From Desulfuromonas sp. CSMB_57 (GTDB lineage: Bacteria > Desulfobacterota > Desulfuromonadia > Desulfuromonadales > Syntrophotaleaceae): a stretch of DNA of 64,000 bases. Made by a program: the position numbers and the translations under genes. Shown here piece after piece: positions 49,917-57,206 of this stretch (positions are counted from its first letter, which is position 1; each line of letters opens with the position of its first letter). The notes under the pieces were generated by a model. That model made no database searches and was not told the DNA's origin. It saw only the letters and a program-made list of their open reading frames with translations. Location of the stretch: positions 1 to 64,000 of the forward strand of contig NZ_JAFCIY020000022.1 in NCBI RefSeq assembly GCF_020194955.2. Direction: 5' to 3'.

Positions 49917-50792
49917 ATGGTTCCCGTTCTTACCGGCATTCTGATGTTCCTGGTGTTGCTGACCATTTTTCTGGGGGTGCGTATCGTCCCGCAGGGCTAC
50001 AAGTATGTCGTGCAGCGCCTGGGCAAATACCATGCGACGCTCAATCCGGGGCTCAATTTCATTGTTCCCTATGTCGACAGCATCGCCTACCGGGTTTTGA
50101 CCAAGGACATTTCCCTCGATATCCCCGGTCAGGAGGTGATCACCAAGGACAATGCGGTGATCATGACCAACGCCATCGCCTTTATCACCATCGTGGATCC
50201 GCCCAAGGCCGTTTACGGCATCGACAACTACCGCATCGCCATCACCAACCTGGTGCAGACCTCCCTGCGCAGCATCGTCGGCGAAATGAACCTGGACGAC
50301 GCTCTCAGTTCCCGGGATCTGATCAAGGCACGGTTGAAGGAATCCATTTCCGATGATGTGGGTGCCTGGGGCATTGTCGTCAAGACGGTGGAAATCCAGG
50401 ACATCAAACCGTCCATGACCATGCAGTCGGCCATGGAGCAGCAGGCCGCCGCCGAGCGCACCCGGCGCGCCACCATCTCCGAGGCGGAGGGCAAGAAAAC
50501 CGCCGCCATCCTGACCGCGGAAGGCGCCAAGGAAGCGGCCATCCGCGAGGCGGAAGGCAAACTCGAGGCGTCGAAGCGTGATGCCGAGGCCAAGAAGATC
50601 CTCGCCGACGCCACCCGCGAGGCCATTGAACGGGTCACCGCCGCCATCGGCAGCAACCAGTTGCCGGCCACCTATCTGCTGGGTGAACAGTATGTCCAGG
50701 CGTTGCACAAGATGGCCGTCTCGGGCAACGCCAAAACCGTGCTGTTGCCCGCCGATCTGTTGACTGCGGTACGGGGGTTGCTGGGCAAGTAG
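49917..50792 (+). CDS. Stomatin/slipin (SPFH domain) membrane protein
   Basis: A 291-residue SPFH protein with one N-terminal membrane segment (VLTGILMFLVLLTIFLGV). The SPFH/band-7 domain follows (VPQGYKYVVQRLGKYH through the RSIVGEMNLDDALSSRD block), then an Ala/Glu-rich coiled coil (about 175-240). It resembles QmcA/YbbK and would form large oligomers facing one side of the inner membrane with its NfeD partner upstream. AAAGGAGATTGG precedes ATG 49917, which rules out the GTG at 49881. Confidence 0.93.
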   Translation: MVPVLTGILMFLVLLTIFLGVRIVPQGYKYVVQRLGKYHATLNPGLNFIVPYVDSIAYRVLTKDISLDIPGQEVITKDNAVIMTNAIAFITIVDPPKAVYGIDNYRIAITNLVQTSLRSIVGEMNLDDALSSRDLIKARLKESISDDVGAWGIVVKTVEIQDIKPSMTMQSAMEQQAAAERTRRATISEAEGKKTAAILTAEGAKEAAIREAEGKLEASKRDAEAKKILADATREAIERVTAAIGSNQLPATYLLGEQYVQALHKMAVSGNAKTVLLPADLLTAVRGLLGK

Positions 50793-50814
50793 GGGAGCGT
50801 TGGAAGAGCAACCA

Positions 50815-50859
50815 AAAAGCCGGGGGCAGCGGATTATCCGCTGCCCCCGGCTTTTCTTT
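50815..50859. terminator. Strong bidirectional terminator between slipin and mltG
   Basis: A perfect 19-bp stem, 50815-50833 with 50837-50855 and a TTA loop, is flanked by A-rich and T-rich tracts on the two sides. It serves both convergent genes. Confidence 0.95.
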
Positions 50860-50878
50860 TTGCGGCGTCTCGGCCCGG

Positions 50879-52015
50879 TCAGTCAGAGATGATGGCCGCG
50901 GAATTGTGGGCCGCCAGGACCGCCTGAGGTTCCGGCCCGGCAGGCTTGGCCGTTGAGGAGGCTTCCAGTTCGTCCGGTTCCGTTGCCTGATCGGCGGGCT
51001 TGGTGTTGCGCTGGCGCAAATTGCGCAAATAACGCTGCACAGCCTGGTTGTGCTCACGCAGGGTGCGCGAAAACTGGTGCAGGCCGTCCCCCCGGGCGAC
51101 GAAATAAAGATAATTCACCTCCGCCGGATTGGCGGCGGCGTGCAGGGCCGCGCTGCCGGGATTGGCGATGGGGCCGGGCGGCAGACCGAAATTGGTATAG
51201 GTGTTGTAGGGAGTCGGTTGCCGCAGGTGGCTGCGGGTCAGGTTGCCGCGGAAATTCTCCAGGCCGTAGATGACCGTCGGGTCGGCCTGCAGGCGCATGC
51301 CCTTGCGCAGCCGATTGTGAAACACGGCTGAAATCAATGGCATTTCCTTTTCACTGCCGGCCTCTTTTTGAATGATGGAGGCCAGGGTGATAAGTTCATG
51401 CCGGGACAGTCCCAATTCGGCGGCCTGCGCTTCGATTTCCGGGGTCAGGCGGCGATTCAGTTCGGCCACCATGAAACGAATCAGGTGGCGGCTCGACAGA
51501 TTGGGGCCGAAGGCATAGGTTTCAGGAAACAGGTAGCCTTCCAGGTTACCGGCTTCGATGCCGAGTTCCTTGACCGTCTCCTCGGTCCGGGCGGCCTGGA
51601 GAAACCCCTCATAATCCTTGTAGCCGAGGTGTTTCAGCCGTTGGCCGATCTGCTGCAGGGTCATGCCCTCCGGGATCGTCAGGCGCAGGCGATACATGTC
51701 GCCGGCCACCAGTCGATCCAGAACCCGGCCGGGCCGGGACGGCGCGGCAAAATTGTATTCGCCGGCCTGCACCCGCAGGGTGTCGCGGCGCAGCCGTGCC
51801 AGCAATTTCATGTTGAAGGAACTGCTGACGATACCGTGTGATTCCAGTTGCCGGGCGACGGTGGAAAAGGACGCTCCTTCCGGAACGACAAAAATGGTGG
51901 GCTCGTCGGGCTGAACGGGGTGCACGAGAAAGAGGCTGAAGGGCAGGCCGAAAACCGCCAGCAGCGACAGAATCGGCAGGGCAATTTTCCACCAGGGGGA
52001 AAAATGTTTTTTCAT
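50879..52015 (-). CDS. mltG: Endolytic murein transglycosylase MltG
   Basis: Membrane-anchored lytic transglycosylase of 378 residues that cuts nascent glycan strands. It has one N-terminal membrane helix (about 10-30) and a LysM-like region with VPEGASFSTVARQL. The YceG domain has the catalytic glutamate in ASIIQKEAG and the conserved NRLRKGMRLQADPTVIYG. The C-terminal ~50 residues are Pro/Ala/Glu-rich and disordered. ATG 52015 is the family start; a frame reaching 52459 runs through plsY. plsY is 74 bases upstream. Confidence 0.95.
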   Translation of the reverse strand: MKKHFSPWWKIALPILSLLAVFGLPFSLFLVHPVQPDEPTIFVVPEGASFSTVARQLESHGIVSSSFNMKLLARLRRDTLRVQAGEYNFAAPSRPGRVLDRLVAGDMYRLRLTIPEGMTLQQIGQRLKHLGYKDYEGFLQAARTEETVKELGIEAGNLEGYLFPETYAFGPNLSSRHLIRFMVAELNRRLTPEIEAQAAELGLSRHELITLASIIQKEAGSEKEMPLISAVFHNRLRKGMRLQADPTVIYGLENFRGNLTRSHLRQPTPYNTYTNFGLPPGPIANPGSAALHAAANPAEVNYLYFVARGDGLHQFSRTLREHNQAVQRYLRNLRQRNTKPADQATEPDELEASSTAKPAGPEPQAVLAAHNSAAIISD

Positions 52016-52089
52016 TGTGGATGTTCCGGGCTTTCCCGAGGACGTCACAGGCGGTCGGTCAGCACTCTGCCGGCCCCGGGCGCGGGAAG

Positions 52090-52680
52090 TCAGGCCTTGA
52101 AGCGGTTTTCGCTTCCGGCCAGCAGCCGGCTGATGTTCTGTTGGTGGCGAAAAATCACCACGGCGCTGATGAACAACGTGGCGGCCACCAGGGGCAGGCT
52201 GCGGTTGATGAAGAAAACCAGGACGGGCATTGCGGCGGCGGCGCAGATGGAGCCCAGGGAGATATAGCGCCATTTCCAGACCAACAGGCCGAAAACGGCG
52301 GCCGCCCCAAGGGCAGCCAAGGGAGAAATGACCAGAAAAATGCCCAGGGCGGTAGCCACGCCTTTGCCGCCCTTGAAGCCGAGGTAAACGGGAAAACAAT
52401 GGCCCGTAAATGCGGCCGCCGCGATTAATCCTACCTGGCCGTCGGAAAAATGCAACCACTGGGCTGCCAGTACCGGCAGCACCCCCTTGAGGACATCGCC
52501 GATCAGGGTCAGCAGGCCCAATTTGCGGCCGGCGACGCGATAGACGTTGGTCGCACCGATGTTGCCGCTGCCGACTTTGCGGATATCTTCGGATCCCGCC
52601 AGGCGGGTCAGGACCACACCGGAAGGAATGGCACCGATCAGGTAAGCGGCAATCATCGCCAGAAGCAGGGCGAGCATCAT
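52090..52680 (-). CDS. plsY: Glycerol-3-phosphate acyltransferase PlsY
   Basis: Inner-membrane enzyme of 196 residues that transfers the acyl group from acyl-phosphate to glycerol-3-phosphate, the first step of phospholipid synthesis. The three family motifs are seen: AYLIGAIPSGVVL, VGSGNIGATNVYR and FKGGKGVATALG. Five to seven hydrophobic segments are present. Two adjacent ATG codons (52680, 52677) can start it. Confidence 0.96.
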   Translation of the reverse strand: MMLALLLAMIAAYLIGAIPSGVVLTRLAGSEDIRKVGSGNIGATNVYRVAGRKLGLLTLIGDVLKGVLPVLAAQWLHFSDGQVGLIAAAAFTGHCFPVYLGFKGGKGVATALGIFLVISPLAALGAAAVFGLLVWKWRYISLGSICAAAAMPVLVFFINRSLPLVAATLFISAVVIFRHQQNISRLLAGSENRFKA

Positions 52681-52729
52681 GCCTCCAAGGACAGCAAAAG
52701 CGGCCGCAGCCGCTTCTGTTGAATGTGAA

Positions 52730-52806
52730 TGGTCGGGATGAGAGGATTCGAACCTCCGGCCCCCTGCTCCCGAAGCAGGTGCGCTACCAGGCTGCGCTAC
52801 ATCCCG
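52730..52806 (-). tRNA. tRNA-Pro (anticodon CGG)
   Basis: A 77-base cloverleaf with an encoded CCA end. The acceptor stem is CGGGATG/CATCCCG, the anticodon loop TTCGGGA sits on a CCTGC/GCAGG stem, and the T-arm GTTCGAATC is standard. It reads CCG codons, frequent in this G+C-rich genome. Confidence 0.96.
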
Positions 52807-52835
52807 ATTTGATTGGTTTCAAGCAACGAGGGCAC

Positions 52836-52864
52836 TTTTTATCACGCCCCCAAAAAAAATGCAA
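52836..52864 (-). promoter_or_regulatory. Promoter of tRNA-Pro
   Basis: TTGCAT (52864-52859), a 17-base spacer and TAAAAA (52841-52836) end 29 bases before the tRNA 5' end. Confidence 0.5.
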
Positions 52865-52912
52865 GGGCCTTTTGGGGCGGGCCGTTTTTACGTACGAAAG
52901 AGGAGGGTTTTC

Positions 52913-52945
52913 ATGATGGGCGGCGGCGCGGCAACAAAAAAATAG
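52913..52945 (+). other. Possible 10-codon leader peptide upstream of the porin gene
   Basis: ATG ATG at 52913 is preceded at 5 bases by AGGAGGG (52901-52907), a near-perfect ribosome site. It opens a frame of ten codons (MMGGGAATKK) ending in TAG. It lies 120 bases before the porin start. It may be a translated leader or chance. Confidence 0.3.
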
Positions 52946-52981
52946 CGGGACGGTAACCGGAGGCTAACAGTTCCGGGCCAG

Positions 52982-53006
52982 ACTGCCCTCACATTTTACG
53001 GGCAGT
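52982..53006. repeat. Hairpin in the porin 5' region
   Basis: ACTGCCC (52982-52988) pairs with GGGCAGT (53000-53006) across an 11-base loop, 60 bases before the porin start codon. There is no T run, so a role in mRNA stability is more likely than termination. Confidence 0.5.
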
Positions 53007-53065
53007 TCCGGAGGTGGCGCTGCCTTGATTTTATCCCATTACTATGCACGAAAGGAGAACCAACC

Positions 53066-54436
53066 GTGAAGACAGGACGTGTTTTGCTGGCCGCATTGGC
53101 CACCGTGGCCGTTGCCGCTCCGGCCATGGCCCTCAATGTGGAGTGGCATGGCGATCTCAACAACCGTTTTTCCTACAGCACTCAGGCGGATACGTCGGCG
53201 CGAACCTCCAGGGATACGGAGAAGTATGTCGGTTTCGGCGGCAACAACCATGCCCTGTCGGGAGTGACCGTTCCCGACACCAAAAAAAATCCCAACGACA
53301 GTGATTTTTTCGGCGAGATCAAGTATCGCATGAGCCTGAACGTGTCCGACGACGACAAGAAGGTCAAGGGCGTGGTCGGCTTCGAGTTCGGCAGCAGCAA
53401 ATTTGGCGATTCGAACCTGCCCTTCGGCGGGGACAAGAACAATTTCGAATTGATGTGGGCTTATACGGACATCGAGGTGCCCTTTGATCCCGCCTCGCGC
53501 CTGATTGTCGGTCTGCAGCCCGTCGGCTACAATCCCCTGTTGTGGTCGGACAATGCACCCGGTGCCAAATGGATGCGCAAGGACGGCAATTGGGCCTACA
53601 GCGCGGGCTGGTTCCGGGACGATGTGGGCAAGGGTACCGGCGGCAGCGACAAAAACAAGTACGACAATGCTTATGTGGGCGATCTGACCTACAATTTCTC
53701 CAACGGCAGCAGCCTCAACGGCTTTGTGGTTTACCTGGAGCAGGGCCAGGAGCCGCTGCGGGTATTGACCAACCTGTCCGGCGGCACCGGGGCAACGGTT
53801 ACCGCGCAGGATCAGCAACTCTGGCTGGGATTGACCGGCAAGGGTAAATGGAACAACCTGGCCGGCCAGTTGACCGGCATCTATCTGACCGGTGAATTGA
53901 AGACGCCGACGGAGAAGCTCGATCGGGAAGGTTACCTGGTGCATGGCCAGCTTGATTACAAACTGGACAAGACCACCTTCACCCTGGGCGGCATGTATGC
54001 ATCGGGCGACAAAAACAACGCCGATGGCAAGCTGAAGAACTTCGACGTCATCGATGTCGGAACCGGCATGTTCGGTTCGGTGATCATCTTCGACAACCTG
54101 GCCGATGACAACTCTTTCAGCCAGTCCCCGTATCTGTTCGACAAAGGCTATGCCCTGCTTTACGCCGGAGCGCGCCATGAGTTGTCCAAAAAGGCTTGGG
54201 TGTCGGCGCGCTATCTCTGGCACAACACGGCGGAGGATATCGTGACGGCACAGGGCAGCGGCGATGAAGTCGGCCACGAGTTCGTACTGGGTGCCGGTTA
54301 TCAGATCATGAAAGGGCTGACCGCTGAAATCAATGCCGGCTATCTGGTTGCCGGCGATGCCTGGGATGCCCTGTCCAGCACCGGCAAAGGCGACGACGTA
54401 TTCCGCACCGACGCCAATATCCGTTTCCGGTTTTAA
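53066..54436 (+). CDS. Outer-membrane porin-like beta-barrel protein
   Basis: Predicted outer-membrane barrel of 456 residues. The signal peptide (about 1-22, ending PAMA) is followed by alternating aromatic/polar strands, many turn-forming Asn/Gly/Asp and a C-terminal phenylalanine (NIRFRF), the barrel-assembly signal. It starts at GTG 53066 behind AAAGGAGAACC. It resembles the porins annotated widely in Desulfuromonadales, but I cannot name a substrate. It is single, with its own terminator. Confidence 0.85.
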   Translation: MKTGRVLLAALATVAVAAPAMALNVEWHGDLNNRFSYSTQADTSARTSRDTEKYVGFGGNNHALSGVTVPDTKKNPNDSDFFGEIKYRMSLNVSDDDKKVKGVVGFEFGSSKFGDSNLPFGGDKNNFELMWAYTDIEVPFDPASRLIVGLQPVGYNPLLWSDNAPGAKWMRKDGNWAYSAGWFRDDVGKGTGGSDKNKYDNAYVGDLTYNFSNGSSLNGFVVYLEQGQEPLRVLTNLSGGTGATVTAQDQQLWLGLTGKGKWNNLAGQLTGIYLTGELKTPTEKLDREGYLVHGQLDYKLDKTTFTLGGMYASGDKNNADGKLKNFDVIDVGTGMFGSVIIFDNLADDNSFSQSPYLFDKGYALLYAGARHELSKKAWVSARYLWHNTAEDIVTAQGSGDEVGHEFVLGAGYQIMKGLTAEINAGYLVAGDAWDALSSTGKGDDVFRTDANIRFRF

Positions 54437-54500
54437 TAAGATCCTTCCGGCTTGGTGCCCATCCCGCCATCCCTTCGCGCCAGGCTGTTTCCCGCCCGTG

Positions 54501-54531
54501 GCCGGCCGCTTCTGCGGCCGGCATTTTTTTT
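54501..54531 (+). terminator. Terminator of the porin gene
   Basis: GCCGGCCGC (54501-54509) and GCGGCCGGC (54514-54522), with a 4-base loop, are followed by A and a run of nine T residues. Confidence 0.93.
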
Positions 54532-54535
54532 TGGC

Positions 54536-54575
54536 ATGAAAAAGCAAAAGGCGGGACATAAGTCCCGCCTTTTGC
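54536..54575 (-). terminator. Terminator of the desulfoferrodoxin gene
   Basis: Perfect 14-bp stem, 54544-54557 with 54562-54575, loop ATAA; on the minus strand it is followed by TTTTTC. It lies 28 bases after the dfx stop. Confidence 0.92.
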
Positions 54576-54602
54576 ACCATAAACGGCAATAGTGACCTAT
54601 GG

Positions 54603-55055
54603 TCAGAATTTCGCCGTCCAGAGACCATGCAGGTTGCAATATTCCCGGGCAATGACCGCGGTGGTCGGAGTGCAAACCTCCGCATCCGGATGCTGGCCGG
54701 CGGCGCAGACCAGTGCTTTGGCGGTGCCGGGAGAGCCGGAAACACAGAACTTGGCTTCCGGCTTGTCGCCCGGCTTCAGATATTGGCGATAGACCTTGCC
54801 GTCCACCAACAGCTCAATCCACTCGATGTAGTGTTTTTCCTCCATGGGGTGGGCCACGCTGCCGACCTCGACCTTGAAACCGGTCATGGTTTTGTCGATG
54901 ACGGGGACGTGCTTTTCCTTGGCGGCGTCGACCGTGTTTTCGACCATCAATTTCATGGGTTCGCCACAGCAGACCAGATCCCCGGCGCCGCCATGGGTGA
55001 CCTCGACAATATTTCCGCAGGCGTCACATTTGTAGATTTCCAGTTGTTTCGGCAT
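54603..55055 (-). CDS. dfx: Desulfoferrodoxin (superoxide reductase) with a cysteine-rich insertion
   Basis: Reduces superoxide to peroxide without making oxygen, a defence typical of anaerobes. It has 150 residues. The N-terminal desulforedoxin centre (C10, C13, C29, C30) and the neelaredoxin iron site (H49, H69, H75, C140, H143) are complete, with EKHVP carrying the glutamate beside the active site. Between C104 and AREYC there are about 24 more residues than in Desulfovibrio Dfx. They include C117, H122 and C128 ([13 protein letters not shown]). GGGAGGAACC precedes ATG 55055; the longer frame is rejected. Confidence 0.94.
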   Translation of the reverse strand: MPKQLEIYKCDACGNIVEVTHGGAGDLVCCGEPMKLMVENTVDAAKEKHVPVIDKTMTGFKVEVGSVAHPMEEKHYIEWIELLVDGKVYRQYLKPGDKPEAKFCVSGSPGTAKALVCAAGQHPDAEVCTPTTAVIAREYCNLHGLWTAKF

Positions 55056-55087
55056 TGGTTCCTCCCTTGATGTAAGATGCGTCTGTT

Positions 55088-55136
55088 CGTGATGGCGGTA
55101 CCCGAATTCCATCACGATTCTCCGCTATTAAGCGGA
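55088..55136 (-). repeat. Two hairpins in the dfx leader
   Basis: CGTGATGG (55088-55095)/CCATCACG (55109-55116) and TCCGCT (55121-55126)/AGCGGA (55131-55136) form two stems in the ~160-base leader between the dfx promoter and its ribosome site. Neither is followed by T residues. Confidence 0.55.
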
Positions 55137-55217
55137 ATGCCTATGTGGCAGGCCTCGAATTCGGGGGATTTTCGGCTATCAAGTCGATTTTCCTGGTCGT
55201 GAAAATCCAGTGATTTC

Positions 55218-55245
55218 AGTATAGCATGCGCTGCCCGCATGGCAA
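55218..55245 (-). promoter_or_regulatory. Promoter of dfx
   Basis: TTGCCA (55245-55240), a 16-base spacer and TATACT (55223-55218) with an upstream TGC (extended -10). It gives a leader of about 155 bases. Confidence 0.65.
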
Positions 55246-55271
55246 CGTCGTGTGCCTGTAGGAAAACGGGC

Positions 55272-55343
55272 AAAAAAAGACGCGCCGTCAGGAGGGAAAT
55301 CCGGCGCGCCAAAAGGCTGCCATGTTGGGGTTGTCTTTCTCGC
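55272..55343 (-). ncRNA. Candidate small RNA with anti-Shine-Dalgarno loop
   Basis: A self-contained transcription unit of about 72 bases: promoter at 55378-55350, predicted start near 55343, and a terminator made of GGCGCGCC (55310-55303)/GGCGCGTC (55286-55279) plus seven T residues (55278-55272). It has no credible reading frame. The 16-base terminator loop contains TTTCCCTCCTGAC, complementary to ribosome-binding sites of the AGGAGGGAAA type. Because dfx has its own promoter further down, this is not simply its leader. No known family is recognised. Confidence 0.6.
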
Positions 55344-55349
55344 AATTCA

Positions 55350-55378
55350 AATATAACTCTTTTGGTCATCTTTGGCAA
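55350..55378 (-). promoter_or_regulatory. Promoter of the candidate small RNA
   Basis: TTGCCA (55378-55373), a 17-base spacer and TATATT (55355-55350); each box matches the consensus at five of six positions. Confidence 0.65.
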
Positions 55379-55424
55379 TAAAAAATTCGCCGTTGGTAAA
55401 ACCTCATAGGATGGCGATACGGTG

Positions 55425-55430
55425 TATAAT
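55425..55430 (+). promoter_or_regulatory. -10 box of the ppcA promoter
   Basis: A perfect TATAAT 79 bases upstream of ATG 55510. The -35 region is poor, so an activator may be needed. Confidence 0.45.
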
Positions 55431-55509
55431 GGGCCAAGGCGAGTGGGCGAGGTGACCCTGCAGGCAGGCTGCGCCGGAAACAAACCCGAATTTTGGCAAG
55501 GAGCAGGAA

Positions 55510-56970
55510 ATGATTTCGATTCCCCGTTGCATGAGTACCCAGCACCCGGACAACGCTTCGGTGCCTTTTTTCGCTTCCTCGGCGGTCCTGGCCGGGGAGG
55601 ATGAAATCCGCGAGGCCTATTATGCCTATTCGCATCTGGGCTGCGATGAGCAGATGTGGGATGTGGAAGGCAAGGAAATCGATACCTACGTCGTCAAGAA
55701 GCTGTTGACCTTTTATGAGGATTTTTTCCGCCGGCAGCCCATCGGAGAAAGTCTGCGCCTGACTTTGCGGGTACCGAATCCGACCGTGGAAGTTGCCGAA
55801 GCGAAAGTGCTGCTCGAGACTCTGGAGAGCATTCCCCGCTCCTACGATGCGGCGCGCCTGTTCTATGGGCGGGACATCTCTCCCATTTACGAGGTGATCC
55901 TGCCCATGACCACCTCGGCACGCTGTGTCGACCGTATCTACCGCTACTATGTCGATTTTATCGTCGGTCGACAGCAGGCCCGTTTCCGCAATGACGACAT
56001 CACCATCTCCGAGTGGATCGGTGAATTTCGGCCCTCGACCATTCAGGTGATCCCGCTGTTCGAAGATCTCGCCAGCATGCTCAAGGCGGCCGACATCCTC
56101 GGCGAGTATCTGGCTGACAAGGAGGTCGCCGATCAGCGGGTATTCCTGGCCCGTTCCGATACGGCCATGAACTATGGCCTGGTGTCCGCCGCCCTGTCCA
56201 ATAAGATCGCCCTGGCCCGCTTTGATGAACTGTCGGCGCGCATCGGGGTGCGTCTGCATCCCATCCTCGGCATGGGGTCGGCGCCTTTCCGTGGCGGATT
56301 GTCGCCCTTGACCGTAGAGCGGGTCGGGAAGGAATACCCGAGTGTGGTGACCTTCACCATCCAATCGGCGTTCAAGTACGATTATCCTCCCCAGCAGGTG
56401 CACGCGGCCTGCGAGTATCTGAAAAACCGTGTCATCGGGCCGGCCCAGGCCATCGATGCGGAGCGGTCCCTGACCATCATCCAGGGCTACAGCGAGGCTT
56501 ATCGGCGCCGGATTGTCGAACTGGCGCCGCAGATCAACCGCATGGCCCGCAGCATTCCGGCGCGACGGGCCCGCAAGCTGCACATCGGCCTGTTCGGGTA
56601 CGCCAGGGAAATGAAAGGGGTTACCCTGCCTCGGGCCATTTCCTTTACATGTGCCCTCTATTCCCTGGGCTTGCCACCGGAACTTATCGCTTTTGAGACC
56701 CTGAATCGGGACGATCTGGCTTTCATCCGGAAGGTTTACCCCTCCTTCGACATCAAGATCATGGAGGCCCTCTGCTACGCCGACTTTGACGGCCCATTGA
56801 TGACGCCGGAACTCCGCACCGCGCTGCTGCAGGCGGGCTATGAGGCACCGCCGCACGCCGAGCATCTGGCAATCGTCGAGCGCCTGCGTCGCTGCGGCGA
56901 GCAGCTCGAACCGGCTCAGATGACCGACCTGGTATTGCACGCGGCGCGACTGCGGCGGTTTTTGGGGTAG
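55510..56970 (+). CDS. ppcA: Phosphoenolpyruvate carboxylase, archaeal type
   Basis: Carboxylates PEP to oxaloacetate to refill the TCA/aspartate branch, which feeds the lysine pathway encoded earlier in the window. At 486 residues it is about half the length of ordinary bacterial PEPC and belongs to the archaeal-type family. The N-terminal MSTQHPDN (8-15) is the hallmark; LPMTTSARCVDR and HPILGMGSAPFRGGL hold the conserved active-site residues. AAGGAGCAGGAA precedes ATG 55510. The type is scattered among archaea and a few bacteria, so past transfer is likely, though base composition matches the neighbours. Confidence 0.93.
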   Translation: MISIPRCMSTQHPDNASVPFFASSAVLAGEDEIREAYYAYSHLGCDEQMWDVEGKEIDTYVVKKLLTFYEDFFRRQPIGESLRLTLRVPNPTVEVAEAKVLLETLESIPRSYDAARLFYGRDISPIYEVILPMTTSARCVDRIYRYYVDFIVGRQQARFRNDDITISEWIGEFRPSTIQVIPLFEDLASMLKAADILGEYLADKEVADQRVFLARSDTAMNYGLVSAALSNKIALARFDELSARIGVRLHPILGMGSAPFRGGLSPLTVERVGKEYPSVVTFTIQSAFKYDYPPQQVHAACEYLKNRVIGPAQAIDAERSLTIIQGYSEAYRRRIVELAPQINRMARSIPARRARKLHIGLFGYAREMKGVTLPRAISFTCALYSLGLPPELIAFETLNRDDLAFIRKVYPSFDIKIMEALCYADFDGPLMTPELRTALLQAGYEAPPHAEHLAIVERLRRCGEQLEPAQMTDLVLHAARLRRFLG

Positions 56971-57041
56971 GGGGCGGGTCGAAGGGCCTGGCACGAAGCT
57001 CGCGATTAATTTCTCCTTGCTGGCGGCTGGTTTATGGATAT

Positions 57042-57070
57042 TTGACTTAATCCCGCAAGGCCGTTCTGAT
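57042..57070 (+). promoter_or_regulatory. Candidate promoter of the GGDEF-EAL gene
   Basis: TTGACT (57042-57047), a 17-base spacer and TCTGAT (57065-57070). Transcription would start near 57077, giving a leader of about 130 bases. Confidence 0.45.
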
Positions 57071-57106
57071 ATCATGCAGGGCTCTGACGGCTGTCTGAGT
57101 TGCTCC

Positions 57107-57184
57107 GGCGGGAAAGGACCCAGTGACCGGGGGAATTCACTTGGGTAACACCGATTTGGGGCAAGGCGCCCCTGTCTTGCCGCC
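57107..57184 (+). promoter_or_regulatory. Folded 5' leader, possible RNA switch
   Basis: GGCGG (57107-57111) can pair with CCGCC (57180-57184), closing a junction that holds two hairpins: ACCCAGTGA/TCACTTGGGT (57118-57126 with 57137-57146) and GGGGC/GCCCC (57158-57162 with 57168-57172). A competing stem GGCAAG/CTTGCC (57160-57165 with 57176-57181) excludes the last hairpin and the closing stem. The ribosome site GAGGA lies 14 bases downstream. It does not fit the c-di-GMP-I/GEMM consensus or another class I recognise. Confidence 0.4.
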
Positions 57185-57206
57185 ATTTCGCATCGGATGA
57201 GGAATC

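Noticed and set aside
57077-57206. c-di-GMP-I (GEMM) riboswitch
   Set aside because: The conserved GEMM core and tetraloop/receptor sequences are absent, so only an unclassified structured leader is claimed.
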